Shown: positions 42,872 through 52,587, counted from the first letter of the stretch. The stretch: DNA of 64,000 bases from Altericroceibacterium indicum (GCF_009828105.1 NZ_WTYQ01000005.1:1-64000); one strand, 5' to 3'. Numbers and translations are program-made. Notes: a model not told the origin generated them from the sequence alone.

Positions 42872-43840
42872 TTATTCGGCGGGTTTCAGCAGGCCATGCA
42901 TGGCCATCCAAAGTGTGAATTCATCAAACCAACCGGTGCTGGTTGTGGTTTTCTGATACATGCCAAAACCGTGTCCACCCTGTTCGTACAGGTGAAATTC
43001 GACCGGGCGCTTGGCAGCGCGCCAGCTATCAATGAGGCCAAAGCCACTGCTGCCGAACAGGGGATCGTCCGCAGCCAGAGCAACAAAAAGCGGTGGTGCG
43101 TCAGCGGGTACGTCCACCGGCATCAGAGAGCCATAAATGGTTCCGATGAAGGCGGGCTTGGCATGTTCGCTGGTCAAAGTGGTGACCATGGTCAGCATGG
43201 CGCCAGCAGAAAAGCCGACCATGCCAATGCGATCTGGGTTCACGTTCCATTTCCCGGCGTTCTTGCGGATCAAGGCAAAAGCTGTCTCTGCATCGGCAAT
43301 TTGCGGGGCGAGATTCGCCATCATCTCTTCTGCCGAAGGCCTTTTCTGGCCAGAATTGGGTGCCATTCTCCTAGCTGAGGCTTCTTGAAAAGCGTTCAAT
43401 TCCTGTGGCGTCTGGTTGAGACGGTATTTCAATACAAAGGCTGCCACACCCTTGGCGGCCAAGGCGCGGGCGACATCCCAACCTTCATTTTCCATCGACA
43501 AGGTCTGGAAGCCACCACCGGGTGCAACCACAACAGCCGTGCCGTTTCCAGTGCCGGGTTCCGGCAAAAAGGGTGTCAGCGTTGCTTCTGTAACGTTGCG
43601 AGCGAAAACGCTGCCATATTGGCTGTGCCATGATTCCGTTGCGCTGGCATTCGGCAGTGCACCTGTCCCAAGATCGATCGCATCTGCCTGAACGGGGGTG
43701 GGGATCGGCACCATTTTATCGCTTTGCGCAAAGACTGGTGCTGACACTGCAAAGCTGGCTACGATGGCCATGCAGGCAATATTAGCCCGCGATGGCTTAA
43801 TTAAATGAAATATTGCCTTCAGTTTGATTGCACGAATCAT
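42872..43840 (-). CDS. Secreted alpha/beta hydrolase (acetyl-xylan esterase-like)
   Basis: 322 residues from ATG 43840 with GGGAG upstream; GTG 43843 is also possible. Signal peptide ends near VFA-QS (about residue 39). Alpha/beta hydrolase fold with VVVAPGGGFQ oxyanion loop, nucleophile elbow GFSAG (about 203), acid ADDPLF (about 262) and base GGHGFG (about 298): a full triad. Such proteins are annotated as acetylesterases or endo-xylanase-linked esterases. It lies 90 bases upstream of the GH9 gene on the same strand, so the two probably form an operon for plant-polymer use. Confidence 0.85.
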   Translation of the reverse strand: MIRAIKLKAIFHLIKPSRANIACMAIVASFAVSAPVFAQSDKMVPIPTPVQADAIDLGTGALPNASATESWHSQYGSVFARNVTEATLTPFLPEPGTGNGTAVVVAPGGGFQTLSMENEGWDVARALAAKGVAAFVLKYRLNQTPQELNAFQEASARRMAPNSGQKRPSAEEMMANLAPQIADAETAFALIRKNAGKWNVNPDRIGMVGFSAGAMLTMVTTLTSEHAKPAFIGTIYGSLMPVDVPADAPPLFVALAADDPLFGSSGFGLIDSWRAAKRPVEFHLYEQGGHGFGMYQKTTTSTGWFDEFTLWMAMHGLLKPAE

Positions 43841-43974
43841 CACTACTCTCCCTGTTTTATTTCAAACAGGCTATAGGTAGCGCTAACATTATGCAATATG
43901 GGATATGTTACCTTTCCCTCTACGGAAATGGCTTGGTCAAATTTGTAATTTCTGGACTGAACTTGTGAGAGCGC

Positions 43975-44727
43975 TTAACTGCGTATGAAACGCCAGCGGT
44001 CCGCCTCGCTTTCATTTGCATCAAAGCAATAGCCATCCGTATCGAAGCCGCGCATCGAATCAACGTCGCTGATGTGGTGTTCGCATAACCAGCGCGCCAT
44101 CATGCCGCGTGCGCGCTTGGCGTTGAAACTCACAAAGCGCGGGCCATTCGGGCCGGGCTCACGAAAATCCACCTCGATTACTCGCACATTGGGAAGTTTG
44201 CTCCGGACAGCGGCATAATATTCCTGGCTTGCAAGGTTCAGAATCACGCCTGAGCCTTCTTCCTCAAGCTGTGTGCGTAGCAATTTTGCAATCCGGTCTC
44301 CCCACCATTCGGTTAAGGATTTGGCTCGTGGCGCCCAGCGGGTGCCCATTTCCAGCCTATAAGGTCGAATGGCGTCTAGCGGGCGTAGAAGACCATAAAG
44401 GCCGGACAGCATCCGCAGATGATTTTGAGCGAAGATCAGGCTCTCTTCATCCAGGCTATATGCATCCAGACCGGTATAAACGTCACCTGCAAAAGCGAAG
44501 AGCGCAGCCCGTTCAGGTAGCTCGTCGAAGTCCCGGAAGCGATCCGCATTCAGCTTGGCCAAGCGCGGGGAAATATGCATCAACTCCGCCAGCCGTTTTT
44601 GCGTGAGGTTCGAAGCCGATCGCGCGAGGTTGTGTGCTTCCTCAAGGAAATAGGGCGTTGAAACATCGGTTGACGGAAGCGCCCGCTCGAAATCAAGCGT
44701 TTTGGCTGGGGATAGGAGAGCAATCAT
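43975..44727 (-). CDS. yaaA: Peroxide stress protein YaaA
   Basis: 250 residues from ATG 44727 (MIALLSPAKTLDFE), the usual YaaA start; the frame extends to 44772 with a non-conserved stretch. Family motifs: SPAKTLDF at the N-terminus, LYGLLRPLDAIRPYRLEMG (about 120-138), NLASQEYY and FVSFNAKRARGMMARW. YaaA limits free intracellular iron and so DNA damage during peroxide stress. Single gene, divergent from the GntR regulator. Confidence 0.95.
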   Translation of the reverse strand: MIALLSPAKTLDFERALPSTDVSTPYFLEEAHNLARSASNLTQKRLAELMHISPRLAKLNADRFRDFDELPERAALFAFAGDVYTGLDAYSLDEESLIFAQNHLRMLSGLYGLLRPLDAIRPYRLEMGTRWAPRAKSLTEWWGDRIAKLLRTQLEEEGSGVILNLASQEYYAAVRSKLPNVRVIEVDFREPGPNGPRFVSFNAKRARGMMARWLCEHHISDVDSMRGFDTDGYCFDANESEADRWRFIRS

Positions 44728-44918
44728 CCATTTGGCGGTAGCGTGGGTGGTCAATTGGGTCAAACCGAACACGTGTCACCCATGAAAACTGTTCTTCGGT
44801 TGACCCAACGCAGCATCTCATTACGTCGATAATTCTTGTAGTGTGACTTGCTAAAGCCTAAATGTGTACAATATAGCCCTAGGCTAATGATTAGATTTAT
44901 TGCAACGTTAGGAACGCC

Positions 44919-45626
44919 ATGTCTCGTGCCTCCGAAAAGGCATATGAATTTATCCGTACCCGGATTCTTTCAGGAGAAATCAAACCCCGCACACAGCTGA
45001 AAGAAGAAGACTTAGCGAAAATGTGCGGTGTATCGCGGACTCCCGTTCGTGAGGCATTGCGTCGGCTTGAAGCGGATATGCTGGTGCTGCGTACAGATAC
45101 ACAGCGCTCATTTGTGCCTGTCTGGTCGGACGAAGAAATCAGCGAGATATTTGAGCTGCGGGCCATGTTGGAAGGTCATGCCGCGGAACGTGCTGCCACA
45201 CGTTTGACACCGGAAAAAATGGCGCAGCTGCGCCATCTGAACGATCTTGTTAAACAGGCGATCGTGGCAGAGCCTGCCGATTTCGACAGTTTTGTTTCGC
45301 GCAACCGTGAATTCCATGATCTGATTTTGGAAATCGCAGATTCACCGCGATTAGGGCGCTTGGTCGCTTTGCTGGTTGAGCAGCCTATTCTGCAAAGAAC
45401 GGCTTTACGTTATGGTATTGAAGGCTTGCTGCGGAGCCATGCGGGACATGACGAAATTATGCTCGCTTTTGAAGCAGGCGATGGCGCCTGGGCCAAACAT
45501 GTGATGCAAAGTCATATTCGTCAGGCTTTCCACGCGACTATAATCGAAGATGAGAATGGCCGCCATGCGGCAGATTTGAGTGACATCGAGTTGTATCCAC
45601 TGGGTGATATTGACGCAGTTGCCTGA
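44919..45626 (+). CDS. GntR-family regulator, FadR/FCD subgroup
   Basis: 235 residues with AGGA seven bases before ATG 44919. GntR winged helix at about 8-70 (EDLAKMCGVSRTPVREALRR) and the FCD helical ligand domain with its metal-binding His/Asp residues (FVSRNREFHDLI, RSHAGHDEIMLAFEAGD, HVMQSHIRQAF). FCD regulators usually sense carboxylic acids. The neighbours (yaaA, panC) are not obvious targets, so regulation is likely elsewhere or of itself. Confidence 0.9.
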   Translation: MSRASEKAYEFIRTRILSGEIKPRTQLKEEDLAKMCGVSRTPVREALRRLEADMLVLRTDTQRSFVPVWSDEEISEIFELRAMLEGHAAERAATRLTPEKMAQLRHLNDLVKQAIVAEPADFDSFVSRNREFHDLILEIADSPRLGRLVALLVEQPILQRTALRYGIEGLLRSHAGHDEIMLAFEAGDGAWAKHVMQSHIRQAFHATIIEDENGRHAADLSDIELYPLGDIDAVA

Positions 45627-45688
45627 ACTTTGCGAGCAGCTAGAGGAATGAAGCCCTGCGTTCCACATCTGGGAGCAGGGCTTTGGTA

Positions 45689-46558
45689 TCAGCTATCTGT
45701 AGGTTGGGCCTGAACTGCCATATTATCAATCAGGCGAGTTTTCCCGATTCTCGCGGCAACCAGCAAACGCGCGGCTTGCTTCGGGGTATTCTGAAGCAAA
45801 TTCAGGCTTTCTGCATCAGCTAGCGATGCGTAATCGACCTGTGCAAAGCCGGATTTGATCAGAGCGTTTTCGAGGTCGGCCAGAACTGCGGTAACATTTT
45901 CACCCTGTTCGATGAGATCTACGGCGTGCCGCATGCTGTGCGGAAGCGCTGCAGCAGCCTTGCGTTCTTGCGCAGAAAGGTAGCGATTGCGGCTTGATAG
46001 AGCGAGGTCATCTTCCTCACGCACGATAGGCACGCCGATGATGTTTGCTGCGTAAGGCCGCGTCAGGTCAAGATCGCGCGCCATACGGCGAATCACAGCC
46101 AGTTGCTGCCAGTCCTTTTCGCCAAATAGTGCTACATCAGGCTGAACTTGATTGAAGAGTTTGCAGACCACGGTGGCAACACCATCAAAATGACCCGGTC
46201 TTGCTGCACCGCAATAGCTTTCGCTTACCCCGGAAACGGATACATTGGTGGCAAAGCCTTGGGGGTAAATCTCACTCACTTCAGGTGCCCATAAGAGAGC
46301 TACATCTTCAGCTTCAAGCAATTCACTATCTTGGGCGAGCTGTCTGGGATATGCGTCGAGATCTTCGTTAGGTCCGAACTGTGTGGGGTTGACGAAGATT
46401 GAAACCACGACATGGGCGGCGTGTTTTCTAGCTTCGCGGACCAGAGTCAAATGCCCTTCATGCAAAGCCCCCATAGTGGGCACGAGGGCAATCTGGCCGG
46501 ATTGACGTAGTGCTTCCACTGATTGGCGTAGTGGATTGATGTGGCTGATGATTTGCAC
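45689..46558 (-). CDS. panC: Pantoate-beta-alanine ligase
   Basis: 289 residues from GTG 46558, chosen because alignment with PanC starts there and GGAGG lies ten bases upstream (the frame opens at 46597). Motifs: VPTMGALHEGHLTLV with the HIGH-like ATP site (about 27-41), SIFVNPTQF, GEKDWQQLAVIRRM (about 148) and the KMSKS-equivalent VREEDDLALSSRNRYLS (about 178). It joins pantoate and beta-alanine with ATP to make pantothenate for coenzyme A. Divergent from mipZ. Confidence 0.96.
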   Translation of the reverse strand: MQIISHINPLRQSVEALRQSGQIALVPTMGALHEGHLTLVREARKHAAHVVVSIFVNPTQFGPNEDLDAYPRQLAQDSELLEAEDVALLWAPEVSEIYPQGFATNVSVSGVSESYCGAARPGHFDGVATVVCKLFNQVQPDVALFGEKDWQQLAVIRRMARDLDLTRPYAANIIGVPIVREEDDLALSSRNRYLSAQERKAAAALPHSMRHAVDLIEQGENVTAVLADLENALIKSGFAQVDYASLADAESLNLLQNTPKQAARLLVAARIGKTRLIDNMAVQAQPTDS

Positions 46559-46634
46559 CCGATTCGCGCCTCCGATAAGGAATGTTGAAAGCCGCACCTA
46601 GACTTGTGACAAGATAAGAGAAAGCCCGCCGCTA

Positions 46635-47432
46635 GTGACGCAAACCACACCCTATCGGATCGTATTCGCCAATGAGAAGGGCGGCACCGGCAAATCCACC
46701 ACTGCTGTGCATGTCGCTGTGGCACTGGCCTATCAAGGCGTCAAAGTCGCTGCGATTGATCTCGATCACCGCCAAAAGACGCTGTACCGTTATTTGGAAA
46801 ATCGCGCGGATACGCAATCGCGCCGGGGTTCTGAATTACCGACCGCGAAATTCGATGTTTATGCGGGTGAAGATGTTGAAGAGCTGGAAGCCAGAGTCGC
46901 GCTGCTGTCTGAAGGGTGCGATTGTATCATCTTTGATACTCCGGGCCGTGACGATCCTCTGGCGCGCCATGCTGCGACCCAGGCCGATACTCTGATTACA
47001 CCACTGAATGATAGCTTCGTCGATTTTGACCTCATCGGACAGGTCGATGCAGAGAATTTCAAGGTTAAACGGTTGAGCTTTTATGCAGAGTTGATCTGGG
47101 AAACGCGCAAAAAGCGGGCGATGGCGCAATTAAAGGAACAGCGGCGCGAAATGGACTGGGTTGTTGTGCGCAACCGTACGCAGCACATCGAAGCACGCAA
47201 CCAGCGGCGTATTGATGAAGCTTTGAATGAACTATCTAAGCGCGTCGGCTTCCGAGTCACGGGCGGGCTTTCTGAGCGCGTGATTTATCGTGAATTGTTT
47301 CCCTCAGGCCTCACTTTGCTCGACAAAGGGCATCTTGGAGAGCTGGGAACAAGTCATCTTGTTGCACGTCAAGAATTGCGCAGCATGGTGAAGGGGCTTA
47401 ATCTTCCATTCGCAAGTCTTTCATCCAAATAG
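46635..47432 (+). CDS. mipZ: Division-plane positioning ATPase MipZ
   Basis: 265 residues from GTG 46635. ParA/MinD-type deviant Walker A FANEKGGTGKSTTAVH (about 10-25), Walker B CIIFDTPGRDDPLARHA with the MipZ-type extension, and the characteristic DHRQKTLYRYLENR and VVVRNRTQHIEARN segments. In alphaproteobacteria MipZ forms a gradient from the poles through ParB and blocks FtsZ assembly away from midcell. It lies 24 bases before a membrane J-domain gene and 76 from divergent panC. It is a good lineage marker. Confidence 0.95.
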   Translation: MTQTTPYRIVFANEKGGTGKSTTAVHVAVALAYQGVKVAAIDLDHRQKTLYRYLENRADTQSRRGSELPTAKFDVYAGEDVEELEARVALLSEGCDCIIFDTPGRDDPLARHAATQADTLITPLNDSFVDFDLIGQVDAENFKVKRLSFYAELIWETRKKRAMAQLKEQRREMDWVVVRNRTQHIEARNQRRIDEALNELSKRVGFRVTGGLSERVIYRELFPSGLTLLDKGHLGELGTSHLVARQELRSMVKGLNLPFASLSSK

Positions 47433-47456
47433 ATTTCTACGGAGACGTATAGAGCC

Positions 47457-47750
47457 GTGACAAAGTTCCTTCTCCTTGCCGTTGTCATAATAGTTGCATG
47501 GCGGGGCTTTACCGGCCGCTGGATATGGGAATATGCAGGATTGCAGACGGGCAATCCCACGCAAAAGCAGGCCTTCAAACTGTTGGGTCTGCGTGAGGGG
47601 GCGTCTCGTCAGGAAATTATTGATGCGCATAGGCAGCGTATCGCTGCGGTCCATCCTGACAGGGGGGGGAGTAGTGAGCAGGTTCATGCGGTGAACACCG
47701 CAAGAGATCTGTTGCTATCGCGTTTACCGGCACCAAAGGAGCATTCATGA
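47457..47750 (+). CDS. Membrane-anchored J-domain protein
   Basis: 97 residues from GTG 47457. One N-terminal membrane helix (FLLLAVVIIVAWRGF) followed by a J domain (about 38-92: AFKLLGLREGASRQEIIDAH, then AAVHPDRGG with the essential HPD). The short membrane-plus-J-domain layout resembles DjlA-type or TerB-less co-chaperones and mitochondrial Pam18. It would recruit DnaK to the membrane. It overlaps the phosphomannomutase start (ATGA), so it is coupled to a sugar-nucleotide gene. Confidence 0.85.
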   Translation: MTKFLLLAVVIIVAWRGFTGRWIWEYAGLQTGNPTQKQAFKLLGLREGASRQEIIDAHRQRIAAVHPDRGGSSEQVHAVNTARDLLLSRLPAPKEHS

Positions 47751-49150
47751 GCTACCAATTCGACCGTACAGTTCTAAGAGAATACGATATTCGCGGTATT
47801 ATCGGCGAAACACTGGGGGCTGACGATGCGCGGGCCATTGGCCGTGGCTTTGCCACATTGCTGCGCGAAGCCGGTGGCAAGAAGGTCGCAGTTGGTTATG
47901 ACGGCCGGGTTAGTTCGCCCATGCTGGAACATGCTTTAATTGAAGGGCTGACAGCCAGTGGCTGCGATGTTGTGCGGGTGGGCATGGGCCCAACGCCGAT
48001 GCTCTATTACGCCGAAGCATCAAGCGAAGAAGTGGATGGCGGCATTCAGATAACTGGCAGCCACAATCCCGCCAATTATAATGGTTTCAAGATGGTGTTT
48101 CAGGGCCGGCCGTTCTTCGGTGCTGACATCCAGAAGATCGGTGAACTCGCCGCAGCTGGTGCATGGGCCGATGGCACTGGCGAAGTCGAAAGCCGCGAAA
48201 TCCTCGATGAATATGTCGATCGGCTTATGGCTGGCCTCGATGGTATCGATCAGGAAAGCTTGTCCGGTCTGCGGGTTGGCTGGGATGCTGGGAACGGTGC
48301 CGCTGGCCCCGCTCTCGAGAAGCTCGCTGCGAAGCTGCCAGGTGAGCATCACCTGCTCTACACCGAAGTCGACGGGAATTTTCCTAATCATCATCCCGAC
48401 CCTACTGTGGTTGAAAACCTTGCAGATCTGCAAAGCCTAGTATCCGCAAAATCCCTTGATTTTGGAATTGCCTTCGATGGTGATGGTGATCGGATCGGCG
48501 CGATTGACGGTGAAGGCCGGGTGATCTGGGGCGATCAACTGCTGATGATCTACTCTGAAGATCTGCTTCAGCGGATGAAAGACGTAACGATTATTGCTGA
48601 CGTTAAGGCGTCGCGCGCGCTGTTTGAGCGTGTGGCTGAATGCGGCGGAAAACCACTGATGTGGAAAACCGGGCACAGCCTGATCAAGTCCAAGATGAAG
48701 GAAACCGGCTCACCGCTCGCAGGCGAAATGAGCGGCCATGTCTTCTTTGCGGATGAATATTATGGTTTTGATGATGCGCTTTATGCAGGCGTCCGTCTGA
48801 TTGCTGCTTCCGCACGGTTGGGCAAGTCCGTGACCGACTTGCGCAGTACCATGCCCAATATGATCAACACACCTGAAATGCGTTTCCAAGTTGATGAAAG
48901 CCGCAAGTTTGCGGTGATTGATGAGGTCAAGGCAAGGCTGGCCGATAGTGTTGATGATGTGAATGCGATTGATGGTGTGCGGGTCACGAATGCAGATGGC
49001 TGGTGGCTGCTTCGGGCATCCAACACGCAGGATGTACTGGTCGCTCGGGCGGAAAGTGAGAGCGAAGCAGGTCTTGAGCGTCTTATGGCACAAATCGATG
49101 GGCAATTGGCCGCCTCAGGACTTGAGCGCGGGCCTCAGGTTGGTCATTGA
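47747..49150 (+). CDS. Phosphomannomutase / phosphoglucomutase
   Basis: 467 residues, four-base overlap with the J-domain gene. Alpha-D-phosphohexomutase family: N-terminal FDRTVLREYDIRGIIG, phosphoserine loop TGSHNPANYNGFK (about 103-115), metal loop DGDGDRIG (about 245-252), sugar-binding GEMSGH (about 326-331) and the C-terminal phosphate-binding loop RASNTQD. It interconverts mannose-6-P/glucose-6-P and their 1-phosphates for surface polysaccharides. The AlgC/ManB group is the closest by length. Confidence 0.94.
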   Translation: MSYQFDRTVLREYDIRGIIGETLGADDARAIGRGFATLLREAGGKKVAVGYDGRVSSPMLEHALIEGLTASGCDVVRVGMGPTPMLYYAEASSEEVDGGIQITGSHNPANYNGFKMVFQGRPFFGADIQKIGELAAAGAWADGTGEVESREILDEYVDRLMAGLDGIDQESLSGLRVGWDAGNGAAGPALEKLAAKLPGEHHLLYTEVDGNFPNHHPDPTVVENLADLQSLVSAKSLDFGIAFDGDGDRIGAIDGEGRVIWGDQLLMIYSEDLLQRMKDVTIIADVKASRALFERVAECGGKPLMWKTGHSLIKSKMKETGSPLAGEMSGHVFFADEYYGFDDALYAGVRLIAASARLGKSVTDLRSTMPNMINTPEMRFQVDESRKFAVIDEVKARLADSVDDVNAIDGVRVTNADGWWLLRASNTQDVLVARAESESEAGLERLMAQIDGQLAASGLERGPQVGH

Positions 49151-50013
49151 GTCTTCGATTGGACGAACGACTATCAGACTATCTCGAAAGGATTGGCTGC
49201 AAGGCATTGCCTGAAGCCAATCCTGCCGGGTTGGCGCAGCTTCAGCTTGACCATCGGTTGGCTATTCCATTCGAAAATTTCGATGTCATGCTGGGGCGGC
49301 GTATTTCCATCGATAGCGACGCAGTGTTTGATAAACTCGTGTATCGCGGGCGTGGCGGATATTGTTTCGAACAAAACCGCCTCTTTTCTGACATGCTTTC
49401 GGCGATCGGATTGCCCAATCGCCCTTTGCTGGCACGCGTGATGCTTGGCAGTATTGATGGAACATTGCCCGCCCGCAGCCATGTTTGCCTTCTGGTCAAT
49501 CTGGGAGGTGAACATTGGATCGCGGATGCTGGCTTTGGTGGAAGCTATGTGCCGCCACTGCCGCTGAAGGATGGCGCGCAATGCAGCACCGGGGATGGTG
49601 CGATGCACCGCCTGCGGCATGTGGGTGTGCTTGGCACGCTGGTGGGGGAATGGGTATTGGAACGCCGTGGGCCTCACGAATCCACGGATGGCCGGACGCA
49701 GAGCCATCTTGACTGGCAAAAGCAATATGTCTTCGATCTGGCTGAAGTGGCACCTGCTGATCTTGAACAGGGGAGCCATTGGGCAGCCACGGTCCCTGGC
49801 GGTCGTTTCAGCACTGTGCATGTGGCTAGTCGGGCTTTGGCGGATGGTTTTATAACGCTGAGCGATAAGGATCTTAAAATCTATCGCAACGGCCAGTCGG
49901 AAAAGCGTTCTTTGTCAGACCGGGAAGCCTATCAACGGGCACTGAACGATGTGCTGCGCATTCCCTTATCACCGGACGAAGTTGCTGCTCTTGCCTTATT
50001 TGAGCAGGGGTGA
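49147..50013 (+). CDS. nat: Arylamine N-acetyltransferase
   Basis: 288 residues from TTG 49147, overlapping the preceding stop (TTGA). Catalytic triad of the NAT family: Cys in YRGRGGYCFEQN (about residue 74), His in RSHVCLLVN (about 112) and Asp in WIADAGFGG (about 127). N-terminal IPFENFDVMLGR is also characteristic. It moves acetyl from acetyl-CoA to arylamines or hydrazines through a Cys intermediate; natural substrates in bacteria are unclear. Confidence 0.93.
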   Translation: MSLRLDERLSDYLERIGCKALPEANPAGLAQLQLDHRLAIPFENFDVMLGRRISIDSDAVFDKLVYRGRGGYCFEQNRLFSDMLSAIGLPNRPLLARVMLGSIDGTLPARSHVCLLVNLGGEHWIADAGFGGSYVPPLPLKDGAQCSTGDGAMHRLRHVGVLGTLVGEWVLERRGPHESTDGRTQSHLDWQKQYVFDLAEVAPADLEQGSHWAATVPGGRFSTVHVASRALADGFITLSDKDLKIYRNGQSEKRSLSDREAYQRALNDVLRIPLSPDEVAALALFEQG

Positions 50014-50065
50014 CCCTGAAGCTCAGAGTTAAAGGTCTCGATGTGCTGCAAAGAGGGGGAAGTGC

Positions 50066-52513
50066 ATGACTATCAGCCCACTCCCTCACGAAATCACAGA
50101 TTGGTTTCGCGGTCGGGGGTGGCGTATTCGCGACCATCAACAGGCGATGTTTGACGCTAGTGAGACGGGGCAGCATGCTTTGCTTGTGGCGGACACCGGA
50201 GCAGGCAAGACGCTTGCGGGTTTTTTGCCAACATTGGCGGATTTTGCGCCCTCTCGGCTGGCAGGCGCCCAGCCGCCAGAAGGACTCCACACACTCTATA
50301 TTTCGCCATTGAAAGCGCTGGCGCATGATGTTCAGCGTAATCTTCTCGCTCCTGTTGAGGAGATAGGCCTGCCGCTGCGGATTGAAACCCGCAGCGGAGA
50401 TACGCCGTCTGACCGGAAGAAACGCCAACGTGGTCGCCCGCCACATATTCTTCTCACTACGCCGGAATCGCTGTCACTCCTGCTGAGCTACCCGGAGAGT
50501 GCAGAACTGTTCGCGAGCTTAAAGCGTGTGGTGATTGATGAAGTCCATGCCTTTGCGACCGGCAAACGTGGTGATTTGCTGGCGTTGTCGCTCACTCGCC
50601 TGCAATCTTTCGCGCCCAATATGAAGCGGGCAGCGCTTTCTGCAACGCTGGGAAATCCAGAGAGTTTTCGGGAATGGCTGGCTCCGTGGGGTGACATCGA
50701 TAAAGTTACGATGGTTGTGGGGGAGGATGGCGCGCCAGCGGATGTCGAGATTCTGCTTCCTGACGGGCAGCGTGTGCCCTGGGGAGGCCATGCTGGCACA
50801 TGGGCCATTCCCCAGATCTATGAGGAAATCAGCCGGAATCAGACCACACTGATTTTTACCAATACACGCTTTCTGGCTGAGTTTATTTTCCAGAAGTTGT
50901 GGGATGCAAATGAGGATTTGCTCCCCATTGGTATTCATCATGGCTCACTTTCTCGTGAAGCACGGCGCAAGGTTGAAGGTGCGATGGCTCGTGGTGAACT
51001 GCGTGCACTTGTGGCCACTTCCAGCCTCGATCTTGGGGTTGACTGGGGTGATATTGATTGTGTGGTGCAGATGGGCGCTCCCAAAGGTTCCTCGCGCCTC
51101 TTACAGCGCGTTGGGCGCGCCAACCATCGTCTCGATCAGTCCAGCCGGGCCATATTAGTGCCAGGCAATCGTTTTGAATTTCTCGAAGCCAGTGCCGCCA
51201 AAGATGCGGTAGATGAAGGCCAACGCGATGGGGAAGATTTCCGGCCGGGCGGATTGGATGTATTGGCGCAACATGTGATGGCTTGCGCTTGTGCAGGCCC
51301 GTTTGATGAACAAGCGCTGCTGGCTGAGATACGCTCATCTTTGTCTTACGCATGGGTTGAGGAAGACGTGTGGCAGAATGTTCTCCGGTTTGTGGCAACC
51401 GGCGGTTATTCGCTGGAGGCCTATGACCGGTTTCGCCGGATTGTGCGTGATCGCAGCGGGGTATGGCGGCTGACCCATCCGGATCATGCTGCACGCCATC
51501 GTTTGAATGCGGGAATCATCGTCGATTCTGAAATGGTGCAAGTTCGTTTTCGTAACGGTCGCTCGCTGGGGAAGGTGGAGGAACGCTTTGCGGCAGCTTT
51601 GTCTGCCGGAGACACATTTGCCTTTGCAGGGCTCAGCCTTGAAGTGGAGCGGGTGAAGGGCCTTGATCTGATCGTCAAGGCGACCACCAAGGCGGCGATG
51701 ATTCCCTCTTACGGCGGTCTTCGTCTGCCTTTGACGGCTCACCTTTCAGCCAGAGTGTTGGCGATGCTGGATGACCGTGCGGGTTGGGGGCGTTTCCCTG
51801 ATGATGTGCGTGAATGGTTGGAAATGCAGGATTGGCGCTCATCAATGCCAGCACCCGGCCGCCTGCTGGTTGAAAGCTTCCCTCATGCCCAGATGCACTA
51901 CACCGTCTATTACACTTTCGTGGGATGGAACGCTAACCAGTCACTTGGGATGCTGATTACGAAACGAATGGAAGAACAGGGGCTGCAACCGCTCGGCTTT
52001 GTTGCCAATGATTATTCACTTGCAGTGTGGGGTCTGAAGCCTGTCAGCGATCCAGCACCGCTTCTTTCACCTGATATTCTGGCAGATGAATTCGTGGAAT
52101 GGGTAGAAAATTCCTACCTTTTAAGGCGTGCATTTCGGGAAGTGGCCGTGATTTCCGGGCTCGTCGAACGGCAACAACCCGGTAAACGTAAAACCGGGCG
52201 ACAGGTCACTTTCTCTACTGACCTGATCTATGATGTTCTGCGCAAATATGAGCCGGATCACCTGTTGATGCAGGCGGCATGGGCCGATGCCCGTGCCCGT
52301 ATGACTGATATTGGCCGCTTGGGAGACATGCTCGATAGCGCCGCTGAGCAGATCGTTCATGTGACGCTTGATAGGGTTAGCCCTCTGGCTGTTCCGGTGT
52401 TGATGACGATAGGCCGGGAAAGCCTGCCACAAGGCTCTGCTGAAGACGCCTTGATGCTAGAGGCGGAAAGCCTTGCGGAAGCGGCGATGCATGTTGACCG
52501 GATAGTCGAGTGA
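50066..52513 (+). CDS. Ligase-associated DEXH-box DNA-repair helicase (Lhr-like)
   Basis: 815 residues from ATG 50066. SF2 helicase with Walker A ADTGAGKTLAGF (about 43-54), DEVHAFATGKRG (about 158), SATLGNPESF, VATSSLDLGVDWGDID and LQRVGRANHR (motif VI), then a winged helix and Lhr C-terminal region (about 540-815). The length and motifs fit the ligase-associated DNA damage response helicase (TIGR04121 type), normally encoded with an ATP-dependent ligase, an exonuclease and a phosphoesterase. None of these is adjacent here. It is expected to unwind DNA during repair. Confidence 0.9.
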   Translation: MTISPLPHEITDWFRGRGWRIRDHQQAMFDASETGQHALLVADTGAGKTLAGFLPTLADFAPSRLAGAQPPEGLHTLYISPLKALAHDVQRNLLAPVEEIGLPLRIETRSGDTPSDRKKRQRGRPPHILLTTPESLSLLLSYPESAELFASLKRVVIDEVHAFATGKRGDLLALSLTRLQSFAPNMKRAALSATLGNPESFREWLAPWGDIDKVTMVVGEDGAPADVEILLPDGQRVPWGGHAGTWAIPQIYEEISRNQTTLIFTNTRFLAEFIFQKLWDANEDLLPIGIHHGSLSREARRKVEGAMARGELRALVATSSLDLGVDWGDIDCVVQMGAPKGSSRLLQRVGRANHRLDQSSRAILVPGNRFEFLEASAAKDAVDEGQRDGEDFRPGGLDVLAQHVMACACAGPFDEQALLAEIRSSLSYAWVEEDVWQNVLRFVATGGYSLEAYDRFRRIVRDRSGVWRLTHPDHAARHRLNAGIIVDSEMVQVRFRNGRSLGKVEERFAAALSAGDTFAFAGLSLEVERVKGLDLIVKATTKAAMIPSYGGLRLPLTAHLSARVLAMLDDRAGWGRFPDDVREWLEMQDWRSSMPAPGRLLVESFPHAQMHYTVYYTFVGWNANQSLGMLITKRMEEQGLQPLGFVANDYSLAVWGLKPVSDPAPLLSPDILADEFVEWVENSYLLRRAFREVAVISGLVERQQPGKRKTGRQVTFSTDLIYDVLRKYEPDHLLMQAAWADARARMTDIGRLGDMLDSAAEQIVHVTLDRVSPLAVPVLMTIGRESLPQGSAEDALMLEAESLAEAAMHVDRIVE

Positions 52514-52536
52514 GCTTGGGTAGCGAGATAAAGAAA

Positions 52537-52560
52537 AAGGGGCAGATTGCTCCGCCCCTT
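52537..52560 (-). terminator. Intrinsic terminator of the tonB-exb operon
   Basis: Stem AAGGGGC...GCCCCTT, extended past one mismatch to ten pairs with a TTGC loop, followed on the minus strand by TTTTTCTTT. It lies just after exbD2 and also separates it from the convergent helicase gene. Confidence 0.85.
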
Positions 52561-52587
52561 CGTCAGTTGATTTTCAGATCGCTCAAT

